Position numbers and translations under genes: made by a program
The notes under the pieces: model-generated
Database searches by the model: none
The model's input: the letters and a program-made list of their open reading frames with translations, nothing else
What the model was told of the DNA's origin: nothing
Assembly: GCA_036380695.1 (NCBI GenBank)
Contig: DASVEG010000098.1
Span: 1-10,662 of the forward strand
Direction of reading: 5' to 3'
DNA length: 10,662 bases
Origin: DASVEG01 sp036380695
GTDB taxonomy: Bacteria; Actinomycetota; Acidimicrobiia; Acidimicrobiales; CADCTF01
Shown here: in pieces, positions 1-6,983 of the stretch
How positions within the stretch are numbered: the first letter of the stretch is position 1
Layout of the letters: every line of letters starts with the position of its first letter

Positions 1-374
<374 letters not shown>

Positions 375-381
375 GATCTGA

Positions 382-399
382 ACATCGGCGAGCCGATGT
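382..399 (-). other. Leader hairpin just upstream of mature 16S 5' end
   Basis: On the minus strand ACATCGG, a 4-nt loop CTCG and CCGATGT form a perfect 7-bp stem. The hairpin ends about 8 nt before the predicted mature 16S 5' end. A structured element here is typical of pre-16S leaders and could guide rRNA folding or 5' maturation. The function is inferred from position only. Confidence 0.5.
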
Positions 400-541
400 C
401 TTCGATCGTTGAGAGCCGGCGGGAGAATTTCTCCTCCAGCCAACCCGACACTCAGTACGGACGTTGTCCGTCCTAAAGTGGAATTGCTAGGTGCAACCAC
501 TCGCGTGGCTGCCCGCACTCACTTTTGGCGTCTTCTGTTCC

Positions 542-554
542 GTTTTCAAGGAGC
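542..554 (-). promoter_or_regulatory. boxA-like rRNA antitermination element
   Basis: The minus strand reads GCTCCTTGAAAAC. This closely resembles the boxA sequences (NusB/NusE binding in the nascent rRNA leader) found in bacterial rRNA operons, which have the general form TGCTCTTTGAAAAC. It lies about 170 nt upstream of the 16S start and about 120 nt downstream of the predicted transcription start, which is the usual place. Identification is by motif similarity and position. Confidence 0.65.
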
Positions 555-681
555 GATCGGCAGGGCGCACGCGTCAAGGACGTTGGTGCGACTCTGCAGT
601 GCTGGCCGGGGTCTCTCCGGGCGATGCCCGGGACTTCCCGACTCTGCTCGGTGCGGCTACTGCCGTTCCAAGCGGCTCTTC

Positions 682-710
682 ACGTTAGCGTCACTTCTTC
701 CGGTCGTCAA
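682..710 (-). promoter_or_regulatory. Predicted rRNA operon promoter
   Basis: On the minus strand TTGACG (705-710) is followed by a 17-nt spacer and TAACGT (682-687). TTGACG differs from the sigma-70-type -35 consensus by one base and the spacing is ideal. TAACGT fits the actinobacterial TAnnnT -10 pattern. Transcription would start near 675, giving a leader of about 300 nt that includes the boxA-like site. The promoter lies only about 50 nt after the glycosylase stop codon, and it is the only good match I see in the 375-762 region. Confidence 0.6.
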
Positions 711-762
711 ACCGGTCGAGGCGCAGCGCCCGTGTCGAGCGGGAGGACCACTGTAGCCGATG

Positions 763-1368
763 TCAGCCCGGACGCGACACGTTCCGGTCGCCACGGACGA
801 ACCACCGCCAGGGCAGGTCGTCGCCGGCGCCGACCCGGAGCCCGATGCGCTCGCTCACGCCGGGGTCGGCTGGCGGCGGCACGCCGTCGTCGACGATGGC
901 GATGCCGCCCGCGGGTGGCCGGACCAGGTCGCACCCGTCGTCGCGGCCCTCGATCCCGTAGGCCTGGCAGAGCTTGGCCGGGCCGCTGCAGAGGTCGCGA
1001 TCGACCCTCGCCTTGTGCCGCCTCGTCCACATCTCCTCGAGCCCGGCGAGCGGAGCCAGCGCCCGCAGCAGGACGGCGCTGGCCACGCCGTCGGGGCTGC
1101 ACACCGCGTTCGAGCACCAGTGCATGCCGTAGGTGAAGTAGACGTACAGGTGGCCGGGCGGGCCGAACATGGTGCGGTTGCGCATCGTCTCGCCCCGGTG
1201 GGCGTGGCTGCCGGGATCGACGCCGCCACCGACGTACGCCTCGACTTCGACGATGCGGCCCCTCATTGCCCCCTTCACGAAGACCTTGTTGAGCAGCTCG
1301 GGGGCGACGTCGCGCGCATCCCGCTCGTAGAAGGCGCGCGGGAGCCGCCGGTCAGACCGGCGGGCCAC
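763..1368 (-). CDS. AAG/MPG-family 3-methyladenine DNA glycosylase
   Basis: This 201-residue protein belongs to the AAG (alkyladenine DNA glycosylase, Pfam Pur_DNA_glyco) family of monofunctional base-excision repair enzymes, which remove alkylated and deaminated purines from DNA. The N-terminal LPRAFY...VAPELLNKV block, the active-site strand RIVEVEAY (residues 38-45), the RG-RNRTMFGPPGHLYVYFTYGMHWCSN block (58-87) and CSGPAKLCQA (127-136) are all characteristic. By alignment with human AAG, E43 corresponds to catalytic Glu125 and Y45 to the intercalating-pocket Tyr127. The start is a GTG that overlaps the thioesterase gene by 17 nt. Later ATGs would remove conserved sequence, and the only purine-rich match upstream is AAGGA, 11 nt away. 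A perfect hairpin lies just inside the start codon. It is probably the last gene of the arginine transcript and ends about 50 nt before the rRNA promoter. Length is normal for the bacterial family. Confidence 0.95.
   Translation of the reverse strand: MARRSDRRLPRAFYERDARDVAPELLNKVFVKGAMRGRIVEVEAYVGGGVDPGSHAHRGETMRNRTMFGPPGHLYVYFTYGMHWCSNAVCSPDGVASAVLLRALAPLAGLEEMWTRRHKARVDRDLCSGPAKLCQAYGIEGRDDGCDLVRPPAGGIAIVDDGVPPPADPGVSERIGLRVGAGDDLPWRWFVRGDRNVSRPG
1345..1363 (-). promoter_or_regulatory. Hairpin over thioesterase stop / glycosylase start
   Basis: On the minus strand CCGCCGGT, loop CTG and ACCGGCGG make a perfect 8-bp GC-rich stem. It contains the TGA stop of the thioesterase gene (1352-1354) and begins 3 nt (codon 2) after the glycosylase GTG start (1366-1368). 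Such a stem should hinder free initiation at that GTG, while a ribosome finishing the thioesterase would melt it, which would give translational coupling. The structure is seen directly; the function is inferred. Confidence 0.5.
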
Positions 1369-1780
1369 CGGCGAGCGCGTCCTTGACCGCGGGCGGCGGC
1401 GGGATCGGCTCGAGCGTGCCGTGGCGCACGCCCACGTAGGTGACGACGGCCTCGAACACGGGACGGTCGTCGACGGCGCCGGCGAAGCGCATGTCGAACG
1501 AGGTGGTCCCCCACCGCGACACGCCCACCGCGATCGCGAGCTCGTCGCCGACGGTCGCGCCGCCCGACCACTCGACGACGGCCTTCTTCACCATGAAGTC
1601 CCACCCGGACTCCATCGCCCGAACCCCGCATGCGCGGACGAACGACTCGCAGGCGTCGTCGCAGTAGGCGAGGTAGTGCGCGTTGAACACGACGTGCTGC
1701 ATGTCGACCTCGCCGTACCGGACACGGATCCGGTGAACGAAGGAAGCGGCGGGCGTGTGCGACGGGCCCCTGTCACCCAC
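1352..1780 (-). CDS. 4HBT (YbgC/FcbC-like) hotdog-fold acyl-CoA thioesterase
   Basis: This 142-residue protein has the hotdog thioesterase pattern near its N-terminus: residues 17-43 read RIRVRYGEVDMQHVVFNAHYLAYCDDA. It matches the YbgC/4-hydroxybenzoyl-CoA thioesterase motif in which Asp (here D26) is the catalytic residue and the VVFNAHYL segment follows. The family hydrolyses acyl-CoA or acyl-ACP thioesters; substrate cannot be told from sequence. The start chosen is GTG at 1778-1780, which overlaps the argH stop in GTGGGTGA. No other start codon lies in frame before the catalytic motif, and the resulting length is normal for the family. There is no clear Shine-Dalgarno, so translation probably depends on coupling to argH. 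It has no obvious role in arginine synthesis and looks like a hitch-hiker on the operon. The upstream extension of this reading frame into argH is not coding. Confidence 0.88.
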   Translation of the reverse strand: MGDRGPSHTPAASFVHRIRVRYGEVDMQHVVFNAHYLAYCDDACESFVRACGVRAMESGWDFMVKKAVVEWSGGATVGDELAIAVGVSRWGTTSFDMRFAGAVDDRPVFEAVVTYVGVRHGTLEPIPPPPAVKDALAGGPPV

Positions 1781-3167
1781 GGCCGTCGTCGCCGCGTATC
1801 CGCCGCGCCTCGACCTCCAGGTGGCCGCGGAAGCGGGCGAGCTGGTCGGCGACGGGCTTGGGGCCCGCCCCGCCCGGCGTCGTCCGGCGAGTGACGGCCA
1901 CGCCTGGCTCGAGCAGGGCAACGGCCTCGCTGCCGAGCGACGGATGCGCGCCCACGAGGTCGGCGAGCGGCACGCCCCGTTCGATGGAGTCGCGTACGAG
2001 CCCGCCGACGAGCGCGTGCGCGTCGCGGAACGGCGTGCCCGAGGCAACGAGGAATTCGGCGAGGTCGACGGCCGCGGCCGCGGGCGAGTCGGCCGCCAAC
2101 CGCATGCGATCGAGGTCGAAGCGGCTCGACGTCAGCAGCCCGGTCATGGCCGCGAGGCCAAGCGCGAGCTGATCGATGGCGTCGAACAGCGGCTCCTTGT
2201 CCTCCTGCAGGTCGCGGTTGTAGGCGAGCGGCAGGCCCTTGAGCGTCGTCAGGACGCCGGTGAGGTGGCCGATCACGCGACCGGTCTTGCCGCGCGCCAG
2301 CTCGGCGACGTCGGGGTTCTTCTTCTGGGGAAGCATCGAGCTGCCCGTCGAGTACGCGTCGTCGAGGTGGAGGAACCCGAACTCCTCCGACGACCACAGC
2401 ACGATCTCCTCGCCCATTCGCGAGAGGTGCACGGCGAGCAGCGACAGGTCGAACAGCGTCTCGGCGACGAAGTCGCGGTCGGACACCGCGTCCATCGAGT
2501 TCTCGAAACGGCGGGCGAACCCGAGATCGTCGGCGACGCCATCCGGGTCGAGAGGGAGGGACGAGCCGGCGAGCGCCCCTGCGCCGAGTGGCGACACGTC
2601 GAGCCGGTCGCGCGTCGTGAGCAGGCGGTCGACGTCGCGGGCCAGCGCCCACGCATGGGCGAGCAGGTGGTGGGCGAGCAGCACCGGCTGGGCCCGTTGG
2701 AGGTGCGTGTAGCCGGGCAGGTACGCATCGCCTGCCTCGGCGGCGCGATCGAAGAGCGCGACCTGCAAGGTGTGGACGCGATCGGCGATCGCGAGCAACT
2801 CGCGCTTCGCGTAGAGCCGGAGATCGGTCGCCACCTGGTCGTTGCGGCTGCGGCCCGTGTGGAGGCGTGCGCCGGTGGCGCCGGCGATCTCCGTCACCCG
2901 CCGCTCGATCGCAGTGTGGATGTCCTCGTCGCCCGGCTCGAACACGAACGACCCGTCGGCCAGCTCTCGCGCGACGTCGTCGAGCGCGGCGAGGATCGCT
3001 GCCGCCTCTCCCTCGTCGAGCAGCCGCGCCCGCGCGAGGCCGCGGACGTGCGCTCGCGAGCACGCGAGGTCGTCCCCAGCGAGCCGCCGGTCGAACGGGA
3101 GGCTGACGGTGAACGCCAGCAGCTCCTCCGACGGGCCGGCCCCGAACCGCCCGTGCCACAGGGTCAT
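1773..3167 (-). CDS. argH: Argininosuccinate lyase
   Basis: ArgH splits argininosuccinate into arginine and fumarate, the last step of arginine synthesis, in the cytosol. The 464-residue protein opens with the typical LWHGRF. It carries TGRSRNDQ (104-111), YTHLQRAQP (153-161) with catalytic-region His155, and the fumarase/aspartase superfamily signature GSSMLPQKKNPD (275-286) on the flexible active-site loop. All elements are intact and the length is standard for a homotetrameric ASL. The ATG start lies 12 nt after the argG stop, with only a weak purine-rich stretch before it. The stop overlaps the thioesterase start by 8 nt. Confidence 0.98.
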   Translation of the reverse strand: MTLWHGRFGAGPSEELLAFTVSLPFDRRLAGDDLACSRAHVRGLARARLLDEGEAAAILAALDDVARELADGSFVFEPGDEDIHTAIERRVTEIAGATGARLHTGRSRNDQVATDLRLYAKRELLAIADRVHTLQVALFDRAAEAGDAYLPGYTHLQRAQPVLLAHHLLAHAWALARDVDRLLTTRDRLDVSPLGAGALAGSSLPLDPDGVADDLGFARRFENSMDAVSDRDFVAETLFDLSLLAVHLSRMGEEIVLWSSEEFGFLHLDDAYSTGSSMLPQKKNPDVAELARGKTGRVIGHLTGVLTTLKGLPLAYNRDLQEDKEPLFDAIDQLALGLAAMTGLLTSSRFDLDRMRLAADSPAAAAVDLAEFLVASGTPFRDAHALVGGLVRDSIERGVPLADLVGAHPSLGSEAVALLEPGVAVTRRTTPGGAGPKPVADQLARFRGHLEVEARRIRGDDGRG

Positions 3168-3179
3168 GTCGCCGAGACC

Positions 3180-4388
3180 CTACTGAGGGTTGCCCCGTTG
3201 GGCTTGTCGCGCGGCCCAGGTCTCGACGCCGAGCCCCCACAGCCGCACGAAGCCCGCGGAGTCCTCGTGGCGGAACGCGTCGGCCGCGTCGTAGGTGGCG
3301 AGGGCGTAGTCGTACAGGCTGTAGTCGCTGCGCCTCCCGGTCACCTGGCAGACGCCGGGCTCGAGGTGGAGGCGGACCTCCCCGGTGACGTACGCCTGGC
3401 TGGCATCGACGAACGAGTCAAGCGCGTCCTTCAACGGCGAGAACCACAGGCCGTCGTAGACGAGCTCGGCGTACCGCTGGTCGAGCCGGGCCTTCTCCCT
3501 GGCGAGGTCGCGCTCGAGGGTGATCGACTCGAGGTCAGCGTGCGCGAGGAGCAACGCGAGGCTCGCGGGGCACTCGTACGTCTCCCTGCTCTTGATCCCG
3601 ACGCGACGGTTCTCGACCATGTCGATGCGGCCCCAGCCGTACGCACCCACCACGTCGCCGACCCTCGAGATCAGCGACCCGATCGCGAGGCGCTCGCCGT
3701 CGACCGTGACCGGGACGCCGGCCTCGAACCCGATCACGAGGTCGCGCGGCTCGGTCTCCGTCGGCCGCGTCAGCAACCACACACCAGGCGGAGGCTCGGC
3801 CCACGGATCCTCCATCTCGCCGCACTCGATGGCACGACCCCAGAGGTTGTCGTCGATCGAGTACAGCTTCTCCTTCGTCGCCGTGATCGGGATGCCGCGC
3901 GTCCCGGCGTAGCGGATCGCGTCTTCGCGAGTCATCCCCCACGACCTCACCGGCGCGACGACCTCGAGGTCGGGCGCGAGGGCGCGCGTCGACACCTCGA
4001 AGCGCACCTGGTCGTTGCCCTTCCCGGTGCAGCCGTGGGCGACCGCGTCTGCGCCGTGCTCGCGTGCCGCGGCGACGAGGTGCTTCACGATCACCGGCCT
4101 GCTCAACGCGGACACGAGCGGGTAGCGGTTCTCGTACATCGCGTTCGCTCGCAACGCGGGCACGCAGAAGTCGCGCGCGAACTCCTCCTTGGCGTCGACG
4201 ACGACCGCCTCGACCGCACCAGCCGACAACGCCCGCTGCCGCACGGCGTCGAAGTCGCTCGCGCCGTTGTCCTGCCCGACGTCGACCGCGAGCGCGATCA
4301 CCTCGACGCCCAGCTCTTCGATCATCCATTGCACGGCCACCGAGGTGTCGAGGCCGCCGCTGTACGCGAGGACGACGCGCTTTGCCAC
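3180..4388 (-). CDS. argG: Argininosuccinate synthase
   Basis: ArgG joins citrulline and aspartate using ATP to give argininosuccinate. The 402-residue protein has the N-type PP-motif P-loop LAYSGGLDTS (residues 7-16) that binds ATP, the AHGCTGKGNDQVRFE block (117-131) for citrulline/aspartate handling, and SIDDNLWGRAIECG (177-190). The GTG start at 4386-4388 is chosen because AKRVVLAYSGGLDTS is the family N-terminus and because a strong Shine-Dalgarno AAAGGAG (4395-4401) sits 6 nt before it. A longer in-frame extension upstream lies inside argR and is not coding. The gene is 22 nt after argR and 12 nt before argH. The strong ribosome site, unlike its neighbours, suggests independent and efficient initiation. 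Confidence 0.98.
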   Translation of the reverse strand: MAKRVVLAYSGGLDTSVAVQWMIEELGVEVIALAVDVGQDNGASDFDAVRQRALSAGAVEAVVVDAKEEFARDFCVPALRANAMYENRYPLVSALSRPVIVKHLVAAAREHGADAVAHGCTGKGNDQVRFEVSTRALAPDLEVVAPVRSWGMTREDAIRYAGTRGIPITATKEKLYSIDDNLWGRAIECGEMEDPWAEPPPGVWLLTRPTETEPRDLVIGFEAGVPVTVDGERLAIGSLISRVGDVVGAYGWGRIDMVENRRVGIKSRETYECPASLALLLAHADLESITLERDLAREKARLDQRYAELVYDGLWFSPLKDALDSFVDASQAYVTGEVRLHLEPGVCQVTGRRSDYSLYDYALATYDAADAFRHEDSAGFVRLWGLGVETWAARQAQRGNPQ

Positions 4389-4394
4389 TACGTG

Positions 4395-4401
4395 CTCCTT
4401 T
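4395..4401 (-). promoter_or_regulatory. Strong Shine-Dalgarno of argG
   Basis: AAAGGAG on the minus strand, 6 nt before the GTG start of argG. It decides this start over the longer open frame and is the best ribosome binding site in the operon. Confidence 0.8.
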
Positions 4402-4410
4402 GCGATCCGC

Positions 4411-4872
4411 TCAGAGTCCTGCGAGCTCGGACAACTTCTTGGCGAGCTTGGCCCCGCCCGTTCGTTCCGCGGCGATGACGAGGATGGTGTCGTCGCCCGC
4501 GACGGTCCCGATGCTTCCGGGCAGCCCGGATCGATCGAGGGCCGACGCCACGACGTGAGCCGACCCCGGCGGCGTGCGCACCACGACGAGGTTGCCGGAG
4601 TGCGCCACCTCGGCCACCCAGTCGCCGAGCACGCGCCGGAGGTGTTCCTCTGGCGCGGCGTGATCCTTCGTGAGCTGCGGGATCGCATACACGGTGTCGC
4701 CGCCGGGCACGCGCACCTTCACCGCACCCAGCTCGTCGAGATCGCGCGACACCGTCGCCTGCGTGGCCACGATGCCTTCGGCGTCGAGCAGCTCGACGAG
4801 CTGTGCCTGGCTGGTCACGGGGTGCTGTTCGAGCAGGCGGACGATCCGCTGCTGCCGGTGCGTCTTCGGCAT
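4411..4872 (-). CDS. argR: Arginine repressor ArgR
   Basis: ArgR is the arginine-responsive hexameric repressor of arginine biosynthesis. The 153-residue protein has an N-terminal winged helix-turn-helix (about residues 5-65) with the recognition-helix segment ATQATVSRDLDELG (36-49), including the conserved Ser-Arg pair S42-R43. The C-terminal oligomerisation and arginine-binding domain (about 80-153) carries GTVAGDDTILVI (122-133), matching the E. coli GTIAGDDT arginine-contact motif with its two aspartates. ATG start with GAGGA (4880-4884) 7 nt upstream. It lies between argF and argG, as in other actinobacterial argCJBDFRGH clusters, so it is expected to regulate its own operon through the box upstream of argC. 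No key residue is missing. Confidence 0.97.
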   Translation of the reverse strand: MPKTHRQQRIVRLLEQHPVTSQAQLVELLDAEGIVATQATVSRDLDELGAVKVRVPGGDTVYAIPQLTKDHAAPEEHLRRVLGDWVAEVAHSGNLVVVRTPPGSAHVVASALDRSGLPGSIGTVAGDDTILVIAAERTGGAKLAKKLSELAGL

Positions 4873-4879
4873 CAGCCCG

Positions 4880-4884
4880 TCCTC
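4880..4884 (-). promoter_or_regulatory. Shine-Dalgarno of argR
   Basis: GAGGA on the minus strand, 7 nt before the argR ATG, in the 16-nt gap after argF. Confidence 0.6.
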
Positions 4885-4888
4885 GCCA

Positions 4889-5794
4889 TCATGCGGCCAC
4901 CGGATCGAGCAGGAACCACAGCAGGCCCCGGTAGGCGTGGAGGCGGTTCTCCGCCTGTTGCCACACGAGGCTCTGCGGGCTCTCCATCACGTCGGCGGAC
5001 ACCTCTTCTCCACGATGGGCGGGCAGGCAGTGCAGGAAGACGGCGTCGGCGGCCGCCGCGGACAAGAGGCGACCGTCGACGGTGAAGCCTTCGAACGCAC
5101 GACGTCGCGTCTCCGCCTCATCCTCCTGCCCCATCGACGTCCACACGTCGGTGTAGACGACGTTGGCACCTTCGACGGCGTCCCCCGCGTGGTCGTACAC
5201 GGTGACGTCGACGCCGGACGCCTTCATGCGGTCGAGGTCGACCTCGGTCGGCGCGTAGCCGGGCGGGCAGCCGAACCGGATGTGCATCCCCGTGAGGCCG
5301 CACGCGATCGCGAGCGAACGCGCCACGTTGTTGAAGTCGCCGACGTACGCAAGCTCGATGCCCGCGGTGCCGCCGAACCGCTGGCGCACCGTCAGCACGT
5401 CGGCGAGCGCCTGGCACGGGTGCGCGTCGTCGGACAGCAGGTTCACGACCGGCACCGACGCCGCCTTCGCCAGCCCCTCGACGTGCGCGTGCTCGAAGAC
5501 GCGAGCGCTGATCGCGGCGTGGTACCTGCTGAGCACGCGCGCCACGTCGGCGACGGGCTCACGCGCTCCGAGGCCGACCTCGTCGCGGAACATCGTGAGG
5601 GGGTGCCCGCCCAGCTGCACGATGGCGACCTCGCTGGAGTTGCGGGTGCGCAGTGACGGCTTTTCGAAGATGAGCGCTGCGGTGCGCCCCGCGAGCACGG
5701 GCGACGGGTCGCTCCTCGTCGCGCGATCGAGCACTTCTTGCAGCTCGACCGCAGTGAGGTCGTCGACGTCGAGGAAGTGGCGTGCAGCGGTCAT
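4889..5794 (-). CDS. argF: Ornithine carbamoyltransferase
   Basis: ArgF transfers the carbamoyl group of carbamoyl phosphate to ornithine, giving citrulline. The 301-residue protein shows the family landmarks: the carbamoyl-phosphate loop FEKPSLRTR (43-51), DDAHPCQALADVLT (122-135, HPCQ at 125-128), the VGDFNNVARSL nucleotide-like fold strand (151-161), the ornithine/SMG loop TDVWTSMGQE (215-224) and HCLPAHRGEEV (255-265). The loop is unusual in two ways: the common STRTR is SLRTR here, and the following VSFE is NSSE. Arginines and the second threonine are kept, so activity is expected. HCLP and SMG identify an OTCase and not an aspartate transcarbamylase. The ATG lies 10 nt after the argD stop with only a weak GAAGCG upstream. 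Confidence 0.97.
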   Translation of the reverse strand: MTAARHFLDVDDLTAVELQEVLDRATRSDPSPVLAGRTAALIFEKPSLRTRNSSEVAIVQLGGHPLTMFRDEVGLGAREPVADVARVLSRYHAAISARVFEHAHVEGLAKAASVPVVNLLSDDAHPCQALADVLTVRQRFGGTAGIELAYVGDFNNVARSLAIACGLTGMHIRFGCPPGYAPTEVDLDRMKASGVDVTVYDHAGDAVEGANVVYTDVWTSMGQEDEAETRRRAFEGFTVDGRLLSAAAADAVFLHCLPAHRGEEVSADVMESPQSLVWQQAENRLHAYRGLLWFLLDPVAA

Positions 5795-5804
5795 GTCGTT
5801 CGCT

Positions 5805-6983
5805 TCACGTACCGACGATTGCGATCGCCTTCGCGAGGATCGCGACGGCCTCGTCGACCTCTTCGTGGGTCACGGTCAGCGGAGGCGCGAGCCGGATGGC
5901 GGACTCGGTCACGGCATTCACCACGAGCCCGGCGTCGAGCGACGCGGATGCGACGGCTTTGGCGATGGGGCGTTCGAGCTCGGCCGCGAGCAACAACCCG
6001 AGTCCTCGAACGTCGGCGACGCCGTCGGTCTTGGCCAGGCCGTCGCGCAGTCGTTCGCCCGCTTGGGTCGCCCGCGCCGGCGCGTCCAGCTCTTGCATGA
6101 CACGGAGGACGGCGCGTGCGGCCGACGTCGCGAGCGGCTGGCCGCCGTACGTCGTCGCGTGGTCGCCCGGCACGAAGGCGTCGGCCACGGCCTCCCGTGC
6201 CCAGCAGGCGCCGATGGGTACCCCGTTGCCGAGCGCCTTCGCCATCGTCACGACGTCTGGCTGCACGCCGAAGTGCTGGAACCCGAACCACCGGCCGGTC
6301 CGCGCCAAGCCCGTCTGGACCTCGTCGACCATGAAGAGCACGCCGCGCTCGTCGCACAGCTCGCGCACGCCCAGGAAGTACGCCGCCGACGCGGGGTTCA
6401 CGCCCCCCTCCCCTTGCACCGGTTCGAGGAGCACCGCGCCGACCGACGGGTCGATGGCCGCCGCCAGCGCGTCGAGGTCGTCCCACGCCACGTGCCTGAA
6501 GCCCTCGGGGAGCGGCTGGAACGTCTCGTGCTTCTGCGGCTGGCCGGTCGCGTGCAGCGTGGCGAGCGTGCGCCCGTGGAACGAGCCATAGGCGCTGACG
6601 ACGACATGCCGCCCGCGGCCGCCCACCTTGCGCGCCAGCTTGATGGCACACTCGTTGGCTTCGGCGCCCGAGTTGCAGAAGAACACGCGACCCCGCGTCG
6701 GGCCGCCGACGAGCTCGTCGAGCGTCGTCGCCACCTCGGCACCGACCGTCGTGCCGAACAGGTTCGACACGTGCAGCAGCGTGCGCGACTGCGCCGAGAG
6801 CGCTTCGGCCACGGCGGGATGCGAGTGGCCGAGGCTCGTGACCGCGAGGCCGGAGAGGAAGTCGAGGTACTGGCGCCCTTCGTCGTCCCACAGCCTCGTG
6901 CCTTCGCCGCGCACGAAGGTGACCGCTGGCGCGGGGTACGTGGGCATCAGGCGTTCGGTGCCGGGTGCGTGCGCGTTGGTCAT
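5805..6983 (-). CDS. argD: Acetylornithine aminotransferase
   Basis: ArgD is the PLP-dependent class III aminotransferase that makes N-acetylornithine from N-acetylglutamate semialdehyde and glutamate. In many bacteria it also serves as succinyldiaminopimelate aminotransferase. The 392-residue protein has NSGAEANECAIKLAR (104-118), AYGSFHGRTL (131-140), VDEVQTGLARTG (219-230) with the cofactor Asp220, and TMAKALGNGVPIGA (246-259) with the Schiff-base Lys249. HATTYGGQPLA (275-285) holds the phosphate-binding Thr. The ATG overlaps the argB stop in ATGA (6980-6983), with GGTGAG a few nt upstream, which supports this start and points to coupled translation. The reading frame stays open far upstream inside argB, but that part is a shadow. 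Confidence 0.97.
   Translation of the reverse strand: MTNAHAPGTERLMPTYPAPAVTFVRGEGTRLWDDEGRQYLDFLSGLAVTSLGHSHPAVAEALSAQSRTLLHVSNLFGTTVGAEVATTLDELVGGPTRGRVFFCNSGAEANECAIKLARKVGGRGRHVVVSAYGSFHGRTLATLHATGQPQKHETFQPLPEGFRHVAWDDLDALAAAIDPSVGAVLLEPVQGEGGVNPASAAYFLGVRELCDERGVLFMVDEVQTGLARTGRWFGFQHFGVQPDVVTMAKALGNGVPIGACWAREAVADAFVPGDHATTYGGQPLATSAARAVLRVMQELDAPARATQAGERLRDGLAKTDGVADVRGLGLLLAAELERPIAKAVASASLDAGLVVNAVTESAIRLAPPLTVTHEEVDEAVAILAKAIAIVGT

Larger units (their letters stand above)
375..762 (-). other. rRNA operon leader and promoter region, no protein gene
   Basis: No convincing coding sequence lies between the 16S 5' end and the DNA glycosylase stop. Read on the minus strand the stretch holds a promoter (682-710), then a roughly 300-nt transcribed leader with several short perfect hairpins and a boxA-like antitermination element. 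The hairpins are 617-622 with 626-631 (6 bp, 3-nt loop), 457-462 with 466-471 (6 bp, 3-nt loop), 422-426 with 430-434 (5 bp, 3-nt loop) and 382-388 with 393-399 (7 bp, 4-nt loop). The last ends only about 8 nt before the mature 16S start, where leader-processing signals usually lie. The partner strand of the RNase III processing stem would be 3' of 16S, outside the window. Confidence 0.75.

Noticed and set aside
572..577. Second rRNA promoter with TTGACG as -35
   Set aside because: The sequence 15-19 nt downstream on the minus strand is GC-rich and has no acceptable -10 element.
720..745. Intrinsic terminator after the DNA glycosylase gene
   Set aside because: Only a weak GGCGC/GCGCC stem is present in this stretch, with no U-tract. 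Not enough to call.
1755..4478. A 907-residue open frame on the plus strand across argH and argG
   Set aside because: It is antisense to two clearly recognisable enzymes. High GC at third positions keeps the opposite frame open. Its composition (Arg/Glu/Val/His rich) is typical of a shadow and no family is recognisable.
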